A DNA stretch of 64,000 nucleotides from Taeniopygia guttata (lineage: Eukaryota; Chordata; Aves; Passeriformes; Estrildidae), in NCBI RefSeq assembly GCF_048771995.1, contig NC_133027.1:10040001-10104000 (forward strand), given 5' to 3'. Below the pieces are notes generated by a model, which searched no databases, was not told where the DNA came from, and was given only the letters and a program-made list of their open reading frames with translations. This document shows, piece after piece, positions 1 through 53,927 of this stretch (position 1 is its first letter; every line of letters begins with the position of its first letter). The position numbers were made by a program, and so were the translations under genes.

Positions 1-220
1 TTGTCCCAAGATCTGGATTTCAGAAATGGATATTACTGTAAGCAGTGTTTCTTATGATAATCCTAGATGATTTCCAGTCAGCAGTCTGCCTCCGAATTCT
101 GTCCTGAGTTACTGAGGGCAGGGTTTCATGTTTCTGGTTGAGTTACCATGTAGGCAGCGCTGAGTGGATGCTCCTGTCCCACCTCACTCCACACCAGGTT
201 CTCCTTGTTGCTCTCCCCAG

Positions 221-334
221 TGTAGTGACCTCTTCTCTGGGTGATCTGGTGAAATTCTCATGCATGGAAAAGGAGCAAAAAAACCTTCTGAATCAAACAG
301 TTCCCTCAATGGTTACCAAGTTCATTTAAGGGGA
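221..334 (+). CDS. PUM2: Candidate upstream PUM2 exon (5' UTR or N-terminal extension)
   Basis: A pyrimidine-rich acceptor (ctctccccag, ending at 220) and a near-consensus donor (gtgagt from 335) bound a 114-base block. It contains an ATG at 260, with an in-frame stop upstream at 242-244. From 260 the reading frame is open for exactly 25 codons (MHGKGAKKPS...) and joins in phase 0 to the exon at 3612, giving VRSVDE before the usual MNHEF start. In PUM1 the homologous VRSVDE is preceded by coding exons at the same phase-0 junction. The Kozak context of the 260 ATG is weak (C at -3, C at +4), so this may instead be 5' UTR. I did not recognise the peptide. The exon itself is inferred only from splice signals and phase. 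Confidence 0.5.
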
Positions 335-795
335 GTGAGTGCTAAAAACGGAAAACTGTTGGGTGAAGGGTGGCAGGACGGTCCTCTACAGAGTCTCAAC
401 AGAGTAAAGGAATGGGTTTTGTGTAGGCCTCTAGATTTATAAAAAAATATTTTATATTTCAAGGAGGGAGAGGAGGTATAAACTTTAGAAAGAAAGTCTA
501 CTAAAACATAATTTTGTTTTTAAACATAATTTTTTTGTCAAAATCTCATTGCTAATGCTGCAATGAAAAACAGACTAAAATGTCCTGGTATGTTGTATCT
601 AAAGCCTGTAGAAGAAGATGAGGATTTTCTGTTGATGTGTTAAGGGGGAAGAAATCGTGAATGCTTAAGCCATTCTACCTATGTAACAGCAGTATGTGAG
701 GAGCTGTTTTACCTAAAGACAGCTTGGTATGTAATATCTGTACATAATTTGGGGGCCCTGTGGAATTACCTGCTGTGTGTTGGAAATTTGAAACC

Positions 796-900
796 ATTGT
801 CCACTCCCTGGCCGTGGGCAGGGACAGCTTCTGTTAGATCAGGTTGCTCAGAGCCCCGTCCAGCCTGGCCTTGAGCAGTTCCAGGGATGAGGCAGTGATG
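796..900 (-). mobile_element. CR1 LINE fragment, minus orientation
   Basis: The block contains the reverse-complement CR1 3' region phrases 'aggttgctcagagcccc' and 'ccagcctggccttgagca', with 'ccactccctggccgtgggca' before them. The same phrase appears in the fuller copy at 21254-21583. It is a 5'-truncated, diverged fragment without the terminal repeat motif. The limits are approximate. Confidence 0.75.
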
Positions 901-1718
901 TAATCAAACAAAACCAGGGGAAAAACCTTGTAAATGTTGAGCAGTTCCGCGGGCCTCTTTTTGATTTACGAGTTATTCTGTATAACAGGGTATGAATAAA
1001 AATAGTAAAAGGTTTTTTTTTAATGTTCTGAATTTGTGTTTTAAAAAGTATTAAAATGTTTATTTCTGGAACCTATGAATTAAGTTAATGTTGGTATTGA
1101 ATTAGAGAAAATAAAACTCCTTGGTAATACAGATAATCCCAACCAAAGCTTTTCCTTTGGGGAAAGGGCATGTCTTTATACATAGGAGACTTAGCTGGTG
1201 TCATTCTGGATATTTTCTTCTGTTGTTGTAATGACAGGTCTGGGTTAGTGTTGAAGAAAGACATGGAGATACTCGTGCTGCCTGTTTTTTTCTCCAGTTT
1301 GTAAACGATCTGTGAAACACAAATTTATGATATGGGGCAGGATCTTGTGGACTGTTGTTTTTGGTGGAAAAAATTACTATTTTTTCTCTTGCTGCTGATA
1401 AGCAATAGATAATGCTAACTTAAATTTTAAATTTTCAAGAAGAAGGTCAATGAGCAAAATTAATGTTCATTGTGCTAAATCATATTTACAGTTTCATAAA
1501 AACTTTAGTTTCTTATAAAGGTCTTGGAACTGTTTAGAGGAAAAAAGGAGTTAGCTGTGCTCTTACCCTGATTCTTGGATTGTCTGTTCTTAGAGACATG
1601 GAAGGAAGGGTGGCCATGGTTTTGGACTTCACTGAATTTTGAAAAATAAGCATTTCTCATTAGGCCTTGCAACACCAGAAGAACACTAAACAAATAAAAC
1701 CACTACCACTGAAAGTTA

Positions 1719-1787
1719 AAACCAACAAAAAAAACCAAACAACAAACCCCAAACAACCCACCCAAAAACCACCACAACCAAAAAAAT
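1719..1787. repeat. A/C-rich low-complexity tract
   Basis: The tract is composed almost only of A and C (runs such as aaccaaacaacaaacccc), with no fixed unit. Seen from the other strand it is a G/T-rich tract. It is probably simple low-complexity intronic DNA. Confidence 0.8.
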
Positions 1788-3629
1788 GATGACTCTTTCA
1801 AGCTTGGTTGTTTGCTATCTAACAGTGTTTTGGGTAGTGTTTATGGTAAATACAGTTTGGGAAGCTTTACCTGCATGTCTGTTTAGAGATCATTAGATCA
1901 AAACTACATATTGAGACAGAAGTACCTAAATTAATATTGGTTTGTAATTGAAACTAAAGTGCATGACCTCAGCATGATCAGTGGTCTAGCTAGGTAAGAT
2001 AATCAGCTCTCTCAGCAATCTGTAGAAGAAATTATGTTTTCAGAAGCTAAATATTCAAATTCAGAAGTCGTCAAGGTTTGAATTTCTGATTTTTCCTTTT
2101 AAGTAATTGCTCTTCTACCATTGTATTTTCTGTGTGCATGCACAAATATTTCATTATCCCTTGGAGCTAATAAAAGTTTTGCATAAAATATGAATCTATT
2201 TTTTAAAATACTAATTTGAAGAAAAATAACTAGCTTTATTTAAGGATACGTTGAAATCTGCTTTCAGTTTTTAAAAAACTAAAATCAACCTAATTGTCAG
2301 CATTACTGGAATAAGTCCAGGGTGCTGATGTGCCTACCCCATAGTTCAGTCTGAAAATTTGCTCTTCAGTATCTCAGTGAAATTGTTGGGAAGTGATTTC
2401 AGACTCCACCTTAACTAAAATATTGTTCTTCATGAGGGGATATTTCTTTGAGCTGTGAAATTTCTTTGTCAAAAACACAGAGGCACTCAACCCAGAAGTT
2501 AATGGCTTAAAACGATTGAGGCAATAACAATAGTTTGGGAGTAAGATTTTGAGGATGGAGCATCTATTGGCCACTTTTCCAATGGTAAGAAAGAGTTGTT
2601 TGTGCCAGAATGTTGAAAGCACCAGATTGTTTCTTTGCCTAGTATTTGTGCATCTATTGAAAAGTGTTAGTTATGTGTTATCAGCTGTGTGGGGTAACTT
2701 CAGTTTGGTTTATTGGCTGGTGTAAACAGATGGATTTAGTGGTGAAAGTAGCTCCTCAAGAGAGCAGTGTTGAGAGGGAAGTTAATTTTAATTTGAACTT
2801 GAATAACTTTTCCTGCTGGATGTCACTATTCGGAGAGAAGAGAATGGAAAGAAACAACTCTGAATTTCCTTATATTATTTGTTTTTCTAAGCTTATCCTG
2901 GCTTTGAAAAGTCCTTATGGAAACCATTTTCTCAGAAAAGAATGAGCCCAGTGCATTGTGTGTGTGCCATGGAAAAAGGAGGTGGTTTGTTGCAGCAGCA
3001 ACTCTTACTGTAGTAAAATACCTTTCATATTTGCAACAATAAAAAAAAAAAGACAATTAAAAAAAACAACAAAACAAAAAACAACCTGTGGAGAAGGAAA
3101 AATGTGATTTCCTGGATGAAAACATGAAGAATGGTGATAATGCAGTCAGTTACTAGATTTTAAGAGCAACACATTTCTAGTAGGTTTTGTGACCTGCCTT
3201 GTGAGGTTTTCTTTGTTTGCTGCCAGGTGTACTCAGTAACAGTGTGCAACAGTTCCTCTCCTTTCTAAAGTATTTTATATGCCCAGATCTTTAATTTCAC
3301 CTCTTTTTTTTTTCACATTTATTGCAAGTGTACTATTGGCTACTGTTTCTGTATTGGGCAATAGCTGTACAGATATGTGGAAATTAAACTGTTTAAGTCT
3401 CTTGGAATTTCTTGCATGTTATATTAGCAGGGTCATTAAATTTGTCACTAGCTATATCTGTTAATGAAATCCAGACTCCTGTTCAGACTAAATTGGGAAG
3501 CACATTTTTTGTATGCTTTCAATATTCAGAATTCTTCTGGAGTATCGAAAACTCTTAACTTTTGAAAAGGTATTAGACTAATGAATTTTTCTTTTGGTCT
3601 TCCCTCTACAGGTTCGATCTGTGGATGAG

Positions 3630-46141
<42,512 letters not shown>

Positions 46142-46533
46142 AAGACAAGGAGAGACGGAAGAAAAATTAAATTGTGAATTATCAAAACCTACAACTTAAC
46201 TCTAAATGTTCTGATTTTTTTAAATCTATTTATTGACTTTGTTCATCCATTTGTAAAATTTTTATTCTTGTGTATATTTTTGGGGAGTGAATTGTTAAAA
46301 AAAAATATCTCCAGCCCTGATCCGGAGACCTATCAGATTGGATGGCTGGCAAAGCACAGAATGCCTGTATATGATGTAATTGTATCAAAATAGCTGTCAC
46401 ATATTTTGTAAATTTTTACCTTGTAAAGTCACTGAAATAGTTTTTAAAGGGAAAAAGTACAGTATTCTTTTAATACACTGGCTTGCAATCTGGTAGGTCT
46501 ACCCAGCATCATAGCACAACAGGTTTATAGAGT

Positions 46534-46541
46534 TGTATATA
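46534..46541 (+). promoter_or_regulatory. Pumilio response element (TGTATATA) in PUM2 3' UTR
   Basis: An exact match to UGUANAUA, the target of the eight-repeat Pumilio domain encoded by this same gene. It sits about 390 bases after the stop codon and is included in all polyadenylation forms. Confidence 0.7.
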
Positions 46542-46806
46542 GAATTAACCCTTATTTTTCCCTTTTATGTGAAGTCTTTTATACCAGATTAAAATTGATC
46601 AGCTTCATAAACATTATTTAACATGTTGGAAAGTTAAGTTGTGTTTTGGTGGTTCACAACATCCTATCCAAATAACAAACAGGGCACAGCAAATTAAAGT
46701 AGGGAAGAACAAAACTATGGAAACTTTGAGAGTAGGTTTTGGCACTTGCTGTGGATACAGGTTTTTTTAAATATTGCCCTAAGGTTTTCTCTAGCAATGT
46801 ATTAAA

Positions 46807-46812
46807 AATAAA
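46807..46812 (+). terminator. PUM2: Proximal poly(A) signal AATAAA
   Basis: A canonical hexamer in the first third of the 3' UTR. Usage would give a 3' UTR of about 690 bases. Whether it is used cannot be judged without 3'-end data. Confidence 0.4.
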
Positions 46813-46816
46813 GTGC

Positions 46817-46824
46817 TGTATATA
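46817..46824 (+). promoter_or_regulatory. Pumilio response element (TGTATATA) in PUM2 3' UTR
   Basis: An exact UGUANAUA match five bases downstream of an AATAAA (46807-46812). Cleavage at that signal would fall at or just beyond the element. Confidence 0.7.
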
Positions 46825-47656
46825 CTTATATATTTAATTGTTGTACAAGGTAGAGGGATTAAAATGATGGTGGTACTTGCATTCAGCAAAGTACTCTGTT
46901 GGAAAAGGAGTGAACCCTGTATTAACTTTACAGTCAGTTTTACAATGCAGGAAGAGTAGAGATATGTATTTTTTTATTTTGCATATAGAATTGTAAGGAT
47001 TTGAAAGTGTTGAGCATTTATTTTGCTTTCTCACTGTAGAGTCAAAAAATAGGTAATGATAAAGAGAAGGGGCCACTGAAAAGTAAACTTGATAGCTCAA
47101 CACTTAAGCATGATTGATTAAATATTCAGATAGCTTTTTGCTTCCTATAAATATATGCATTGTATACGTGTAGTTAATAGGTGTAAGTTTACAGTTTGAA
47201 AACAAATCTCTCGTTTCGATGTTTATTACAAAGCCTTGCTAATTTAGTAGTGATGCTTACCTTGGTTGTACAGATGTACATTTGTAAACCTTCATGCTGT
47301 AAATGTAATTTGTTTTACTCCTTTTTGGGACAAAAATTTGCATTTTAGTGTATATTCATATCCTCATTCCCTTCTTTCCCCCTGGCATATAGTGTTGTAT
47401 AATGTAAATTTATTTCAGCAAATTAAGAGTGATTTTTTTAAAATTCTATCTTTATATGGTTTCAAAAATATGAACTGGCTTTCTTTTTATCTATTGTGAG
47501 AAACATTATGTTTTGTTTATAACATAGCTGTTGAATCTGTTCATATGGACACTTTGGGAAATTAATCTGTTCAAATTTTAAATCAGGATAAATAAGCATA
47601 GTAAGAAGTGGACTGAAATACTTGATTATTACAGAAACCAATGCTTCTTCCATCTT

Positions 47657-47662
47657 AATAAA
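47657..47662 (+). terminator. PUM2: Internal poly(A) signal AATAAA
   Basis: A canonical hexamer within the 3' UTR, followed by T/G-rich sequence. Use would exclude the third Pumilio element at 47797. Confidence 0.35.
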
Positions 47663-47796
47663 TGTGGCATGAATTTTTTGTACAGAAGAGTACTGTATTT
47701 TTGAATAGCCTTCTCGCAGCGTAAAGCAAATATGTATGATACTGTCGATTTTTTTTCCTCTGGACATAAGACATTGTAACAGTAACATAAAGATGA

Positions 47797-47804
47797 TGTA
47801 CATA
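47797..47804 (+). promoter_or_regulatory. Pumilio response element (TGTACATA) in PUM2 3' UTR
   Basis: An exact UGUANAUA match with C at the variable position, about 265 bases before the distal poly(A) signal. It is present only in the longest 3' UTR form. Confidence 0.7.
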
Positions 47805-48068
47805 TACAAGCGGCCTTATGTACATTTCCCAATGATCTTTTTAAGGCAGAATTGTGACCATATCTGTATAATTAAAATCCTTTTTAATCCTTTGCCTATG
47901 GAAATATTTTGGAAAAAGCTTACTTTGTATATTCAGTTTCTGAAAGATAAAGAAAGTGCTTTGTATGTTGTTGAAGTAAGTATTTTGTGTAAAATGTTCA
48001 TTTGGATGGCTTAACCTAAAGTTTTGATTAACTTGGTAGTTTGGAAACAACATCTTGAGCATTGATCA

Positions 48069-48074
48069 AATAAA
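48069..48074 (+). terminator. PUM2: Distal PUM2 poly(A) signal AATAAA
   Basis: A canonical hexamer followed within 25 bases by the GT-rich element 'ggctgttgtggtaggggtg'. I saw no further AATAAA in the next kilobase, so this is the likely end of the gene. Confidence 0.75.
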
Positions 48075-48092
48075 AGGCTGTTGTGGTAGGGG

Positions 48093-51000
48093 TGTGATCA
48101 TGAGAAAGAAAATAGTAGTGGTATAAACTTGTATGAGGAATTCTGTCATGTTACTGTTGATACCAGGGTTAGCTGTTACTATAGCAGACATCTGAGGCGC
48201 TGCATTTCTAATGGTAGTGATAACTCCTTAATAGGCAAATGGCAAAGTTTCTTCTGGTCTACTTCCAGTGCCTACACAAAGTGAAGTAGTAGGCCTTGTT
48301 ATTTTGAGTAAGCACAATTCTAATTGCCAAGTAGGGTTTGTATGGCAGTTCACAAAATTCCTCCCCAGAGGTACCAACCCAGTCATTGGAGTCAGAGCTT
48401 TCCTGTAGTCACCCAAAGGATGACTTCTGAGCCACTTCCTTGGACACATCAATTCTCAGTGACTATCTTTGCCCTGTGTACGTGTGCTGTGTGTTGCAAT
48501 CACAGAGCCAGCATTCCTTCAACACATAAGACAGTATGTCAGGCTTTTGGGGATGTCCAGACAGAAACTGATAATGTCCCTGTACTTTTTTCCTGCAGCA
48601 CTCATGCCATGGTTGAATTTAAACAGTCCTGTAACTGTCATCCTTGGTGCTTTCAATATCTTTAGTATAATCTTCCACTTGCTCTCCTGAGATCATTTGT
48701 GCACAAATTTTATCCAGGAACATGAAAATCACTGGATTTCCTTTCAACTATTTTAGGGTTTGGGTAGAACCACTAGACTTTTTGCTCAAGTATTGCTTTT
48801 TGATATAGATTGTTTACGGACCAGTTTGATTAGGTTTGACTCCAGGTGGCTCGTATTGAATAATGTAATGTTCACATGTATATACTGTAAAAATCAAAAT
48901 GAAAATGTGTGAATAACACTGTGTGAAATATATCTGGTCTTGCGTTTTTCCTGTAGGAAACCAGCCATATTCTCAGTTATGTGACTTACATGTGTCTGTG
49001 GAGCTCAGCTTTGGATAGGTGCTTGCTCACTTGTTCTGATGGGAATTGGGCAATTATTGAAGAATCCTGGATTAGATCATTAAATTTTCAAAGGGCAGTT
49101 TTGAGCAGCTAAACCTTCCTACATTATACATCTTTACTGATGACTAGTTAAGGCTACAGCCTGGTGACAGTTTATTTGTGCATCCCTGGATTCAGGATGA
49201 GTTCAGGAGCGTTTGAGAGGATTAGCTTTCAAATGAGAGAAGAAATTGTTAGCTCTCTGTGGCATCCCTGGATCCACACTCATTTCTGTTACTGCCCAGG
49301 AGATTTTTCAAAAGACCATTTTTAGCTGAAGGTATGAAGTGGACTGACAGCACAGGAAATGAGCCTGGTGGGAAATAACTCACCTAAGAACCACTGGTCT
49401 GTTCCTGTGGACAGAGCAGTCATAATGCCCATCCCTCCATCCGACTTTTCCATCAGAGCATGGAGGTAATTGAGGTTTTGGGGTCATAACGCTTAGACTT
49501 TTTAAAGTGCTGATGCAAATTCAGAAACTGATTTAGTCACTGTTCTCTCTTCTCTAAGAATGTGTATTTGAAGAGATGCTTATGGCTCACCACAGCATAG
49601 TAGCACAGCAGTGAGGTTGGGTTCCATGAGACTGATGCTCAGCATTCCAGTAACTGGGAAAGTGGGTTAACAGTGGGGTGATGACAATTCTCACTGTGTC
49701 AGTAGGGGAAGCTCGGAGAGTGCAAAAGCATTTTAATAGCTAGTGACTGGTCACTGAAGCTGCAGATTGCATGTAAGTCATGCACCTGGGGGGGAAACTC
49801 AGGGCAAACAACAGAGCAGGACTTCGCCCCTGCGGCCAGGATGGCCACAGTGCTCGGGTGTGGAATTCTGCATGGAGCGGTGCCTGAGCATCACACGTCC
49901 AGAGGGTGGCAGATCCTGCCACCGTGGTGACACAGTTCTCTGATGCTGCTTGAGGAAGGAAAGGGGAACAGCTTGAGCTGTGTGCTCTGAGCTGCTGCAG
50001 CCCGTGGCAGGGCAGGAGTTGGTTTGTTAACACAGTGGTTCACGTCATTGCAAGCTGCCAGCACTACCTGCAATGTCATTAGTCTGTGGGCAGCACTGAT
50101 GTGATGAGCTGCAGGCAGCGCTTTACTCAGCCCAGACAGTTTCACATACACTTTGGGCACTATTTGTGCCCAAAGGATGCTGATTCAAGGACCTCTTGGC
50201 TTGGGAATGAGGAAGCTTGGTTCCTGATGTTGGGCTAGGGTAGTGTGGGAGAACTTGGCAAGTGTAGGTCCTGCCAACCCAGGAAGAGACAATCTGAGAG
50301 ATGCTGCAGAGTGAGCCTGGGGTGTTTGGTCTCCTGTGCAGCAGAGCACCCCAGGCCACCCCAACTCCATCATCAGAAGGGGTTAAAAACCAGCACCGTC
50401 ATCACAGAAAGAGTCACGCATGGAAAGGATGGAAGAGTGTCTGTCCATCCAGTGTTGATAGTACTCCAGAGCCAATGCAGGACATGGGCCTTGCTGAGCT
50501 GGTGCTTTGGCCAGCAGAATGAACGAGATCCCAACATCACCCATCAGGGGTCAGAACACAGAGGCTGTGAGGTGGGGGAGCGACCACCCTGCATCGAGGC
50601 AAGGAGGGGTGGGGAAGACGAAGCTCAGGGATTTAACTGAGCTGCTGCTGCTCCTCAGTGAGGTGGTGCACGAGTGTTTCCTCTGTTGGACGGAGCCTGC
50701 TCCCTCTGCTCGATTTGTGGTTAGGGAACTTGCCCAGCAAACGAGATGCTTGAATTAGTTTCCATTACCAGCCTCAGGGTTTTGAACCCACCTCCCTCAC
50801 TTCACAAGCATTTTCCTAACCACAAGAAGCTGGGCGGGTTTACTTTCTACTCCTGAGTTTGGGCTGGGCTTTTAGCAGAGCTTGAACCATTCATTGCATC
50901 ACAAAGAGCACAAGATGGAGCATGACTCCTAAAGCATGCAGGTGGGAGTTGGAAATTCTGCACCTGAGATCCTTGTCTCCACCTCGATTCTCCCAGACTC

Positions 51001-53927
51001 ACTTAATGCAAAATATATCTCAGGAGCAGCATTCCCCCATCATTATCAGACTGGAAACTTTCCAGAGGCTTTATAAAAAGCAGCTGAAATGCAGGAAGAC
51101 CTATTCTAAAGACCCTCCTCCTTTCATTAATAAGAACAAACATTGGAGTAAAACATTCACCTTCTCACCAGCATCGGTGCTCTGGGCACAGAAGGCCTTC
51201 TGTCTCTTCCTCTTCTGCTTGCACAGTGCCTGCCCAGCCCTGAACTCCCCCGATCTGCAAACAAGGGCCGGTGCACATTGCAAGTGACACAGCTGGTGTA
51301 CAAGGACTTCGGGCAGGGAGGAACCCCTTATATAGCTGAGCCCTAATGAGCTTCGTTTGAGCTTCAGACCTGCCTGGAGGGCTCAGATTTCCTGGCAGCC
51401 GCACAGCACCGCAGCCCTTCCTCAGCCTGGTGCTGGATCTTTTCCCAGCCCAGCCTCGGGGAGCGAGGCAGCCCTTCCCCAGCACAGCCATGCTCAGCTG
51501 CTGGAGGCTCTGGGGAAGGCTGCCTGTGAGCCAGGACAGGTTCACACGCTCCAGCTTCACAAACACCCGCTCCCAGTGCTGGCTGGGGATCATGCCCACA
51601 GCAGCACAGAGCTGCCCCAGCACCTGACTGCTGCAGGGGAGTGTCACTCGTGGGCACTGCGGGGACATCGGCCAAGCCTGCTAAGGTTCCTCTCCTTGCA
51701 GGTGATGTTGGCTGTGCCTCCTCAGGCTGCAAGGCCACTGTCTGCTGCTGTCAAAGGGCTTTCCTCAGTGTTGGGGAAGCAGAACAGTTGCAGGTGTCAG
51801 GTCCCAAAGTAAAGATCCCCAAAGACATACAACTGCTTACTGAGGACTAATGGAAACTAAGAAGGGAAGAGTTATGGCAAGGGAACACACACAGGTGGTG
51901 GCCAAAAGCACTAGCCAGCCTGGCTAGCAAGGGAGATGATGACAGCACATTTCACAGCTATACTTTCTTCTCCCAAATATAGGCACCCTATTCTTTGTCT
52001 AAACTGAGGATCAAAAATTAGAAGTTCCCTGGTGGGAATGAAGACCTCAATTTCCTCCCCTGTATAATCCTTATCTCCCTTTCTCTAAGACAGCTAAAAT
52101 ACAGCATCAGGAAGTATTTATATTCCTCCCTGCACAGGATCAATTCAGGAGGAGAGGTTTTGGGAGGCCATCTGTTCATACAGGCTAGACCTTGGAGAAG
52201 GATTCAGCCCCCTTGGCTGAGCTCAGTTTTGGTGGGTCTGCCTAGATGCTGTTCCTTGCTCCACACCTGTGTGTGAACTGGATGCAGAGGCTGGTACAAC
52301 AACCTGAGCAGTCGCTCAATAAGCAAGAATCAGAGGGCTGAAGCTGGGCTGAGGAGCTGGGGATGGGCAACCTCAGTGCAAATCACAGAGTCCATTCCAA
52401 CCCCTTGCATGCAGGAGTGGGATGAATGGAGCAGGGTTCAACCCCATCAGAAATACAAGTATACACTGATCTCTTTCAAGTGGGCCTTTTGGCTCTTAAA
52501 AAGCCTTTTTGTATGAAAGCTCACCATCTTAAGTACTCCAAAATTCACATGATGTCTCCTGTTTCCTTGAAACATCATGTGTCTCATGAGAACTAAGGGT
52601 CTGATTATTCACCCCAGTTTGGGAGTCATACAAGTTCACATCCTGTGGGGAAGGGGTCTATCATGCAGCCCTACCCCAGTGCCACCCCTCCACATGCACA
52701 GCACCAAAACCCCAGAGGTCTGATCAGGGTGTTCAAGCTGACCCAGCCCACATTTCTGGGATGTGAAGGAAGGACTAGGCCCAAAGGGTTTGTTGGGGGT
52801 GGGAGTGAGAACAGCTTTATACTGAAGAATGGAATGGGATGAGAGGTGGCAAAATAAAGCGTCTACATTACACACACGCACAAAACTACTATAACCACAG
52901 TGCAATAAACAATCATAAGGCCATTTTGGATCACAAATAATGGGAGAAGGGGAGGGGAAGGCAGAAGGAGCACCTTGAAAATCAAATCATGTTTTTTAAA
53001 AAGTACATAACATAGTAATAATAGTAAAAAGACACTTTATGCGTTGCAAAACCTTCATTCCAGGCCTCCCTGTGAAGTATAGCTAATTTCACAGTCACCT
53101 AAAAAGCAACCAAACTAAAAGAAAAAAGGAAACAAAAGAGAATAAAATACGAAGCAAATAAAACATCTGTGTTCACCCTGCCAAAGTCAGTGCTGTCATA
53201 GTGGAGCAGGCCTCAGGCACACCTTCCACACTAAGCTGAAACCCATGGTAACCCACAGGTTTCTCTTCCCTACAGACACGTAGGTCAGTATGGTAAATGC
53301 AGGTGAACCCGGTGGGAAGAAATGATGATGTCTGACTCCAGTTCAGAAGGCTGAATGATTTCTTTGTTATAACTATACCATAATACATTAATATACTATT
53401 TAAAGGAGATACTAAAACTACATACCTACTTTTTCTAAATACCATATCTAACTCACTCACAACTCATGACATCGTGACAGTCCAGACACAGGTGGATTGG
53501 ATTTGCCATCAGGCTCAAACAATCCTCACTAGAATCCAATCAAGCAATCACCCCAAGTAAACAATTCTCTAAACACTTTCCACATGAGAAAACAAGGAGC
53601 AAAAATAAAAATTGTTTTCTCTTTCTTTCCTCTGTGCTCCTCTATGAAAAAGTCCTAAGAGAGAAAAGAATGTGCCTGCCACAGGTCAGCAATGCAGGAA
53701 CCCCCACACTGCCCAGCCAGGGTTACAGCCCTTGCTCCCGTCCTTCCCTCCAGCTCCTCACCCAAGTATGTGCCCGCTGTGCCCTCCTCCCTGTGGCCCT
53801 GTGCCCACCTCCCCACGGGCAGATGCTCCCATGGAGGTGGGTCACCACCAGGAAGGCGCTGGCAGGCGGGCACTGGAGCACAGCTCGGTCTCTGCCCCAG
53901 CCCTGCACCTGCAGCACACGAACACCA
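48093..53927. other. Intergenic region downstream of PUM2
   Basis: Mostly unique DNA whose GC content rises to the right. No recognised gene is present. A coding-looking block on the minus strand near 51440-51640 is listed separately. I see no CR1 or LTR element here. Confidence 0.65.
51440..51640 (-). other. Unidentified coding-like block on minus strand
   Basis: On the minus strand a plausible acceptor ('gtgacactcccctgcag') is followed by an open frame. It reads SQVLGQLCAAVGMIPSQHWE, then VFVKLERVNLSWLTGSLPQS, then LQQLSMAVLGKG. The amphipathic, leucine-rich pattern looks more like protein than the surrounding frames. I do not recognise the family, no matching donor or partner exon was found, and GC-rich DNA gives chance frames. 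It could be an exon of an unknown gene, a decayed pseudogene or chance. Confidence 0.2.

Larger units (their letters stand above)
335..3611 (+). other. PUM2 5' intron
   Basis: This is AT-rich intron between the candidate upstream exon and the first certain coding exon. It holds a CR1 fragment (about 796-900), an A/C-rich low-complexity tract (1719-1787) and an A-rich tract near 3040-3085. I see no other exon or RNA gene. If the block at 221-334 is not an exon, this intron extends to the left edge of the window. Confidence 0.6.
46142..48092 (+). other. PUM2: PUM2 3' untranslated region
   Basis: AT-rich sequence runs from the stop codon to the last supported poly(A) signal (AATAAA at 48069-48074), with a GT-rich downstream element (48076-48095). 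The exact cleavage base is not visible. It contains three perfect UGUANAUA motifs and at least two internal AATAAA signals that could give shorter forms. Confidence 0.8.

Noticed and set aside
48877..48884. A fourth TGTATATA Pumilio motif
   Set aside because: It lies about 800 bases beyond the distal poly(A) signal, so it is probably outside the mRNA. It would count only if a longer 3' UTR exists.
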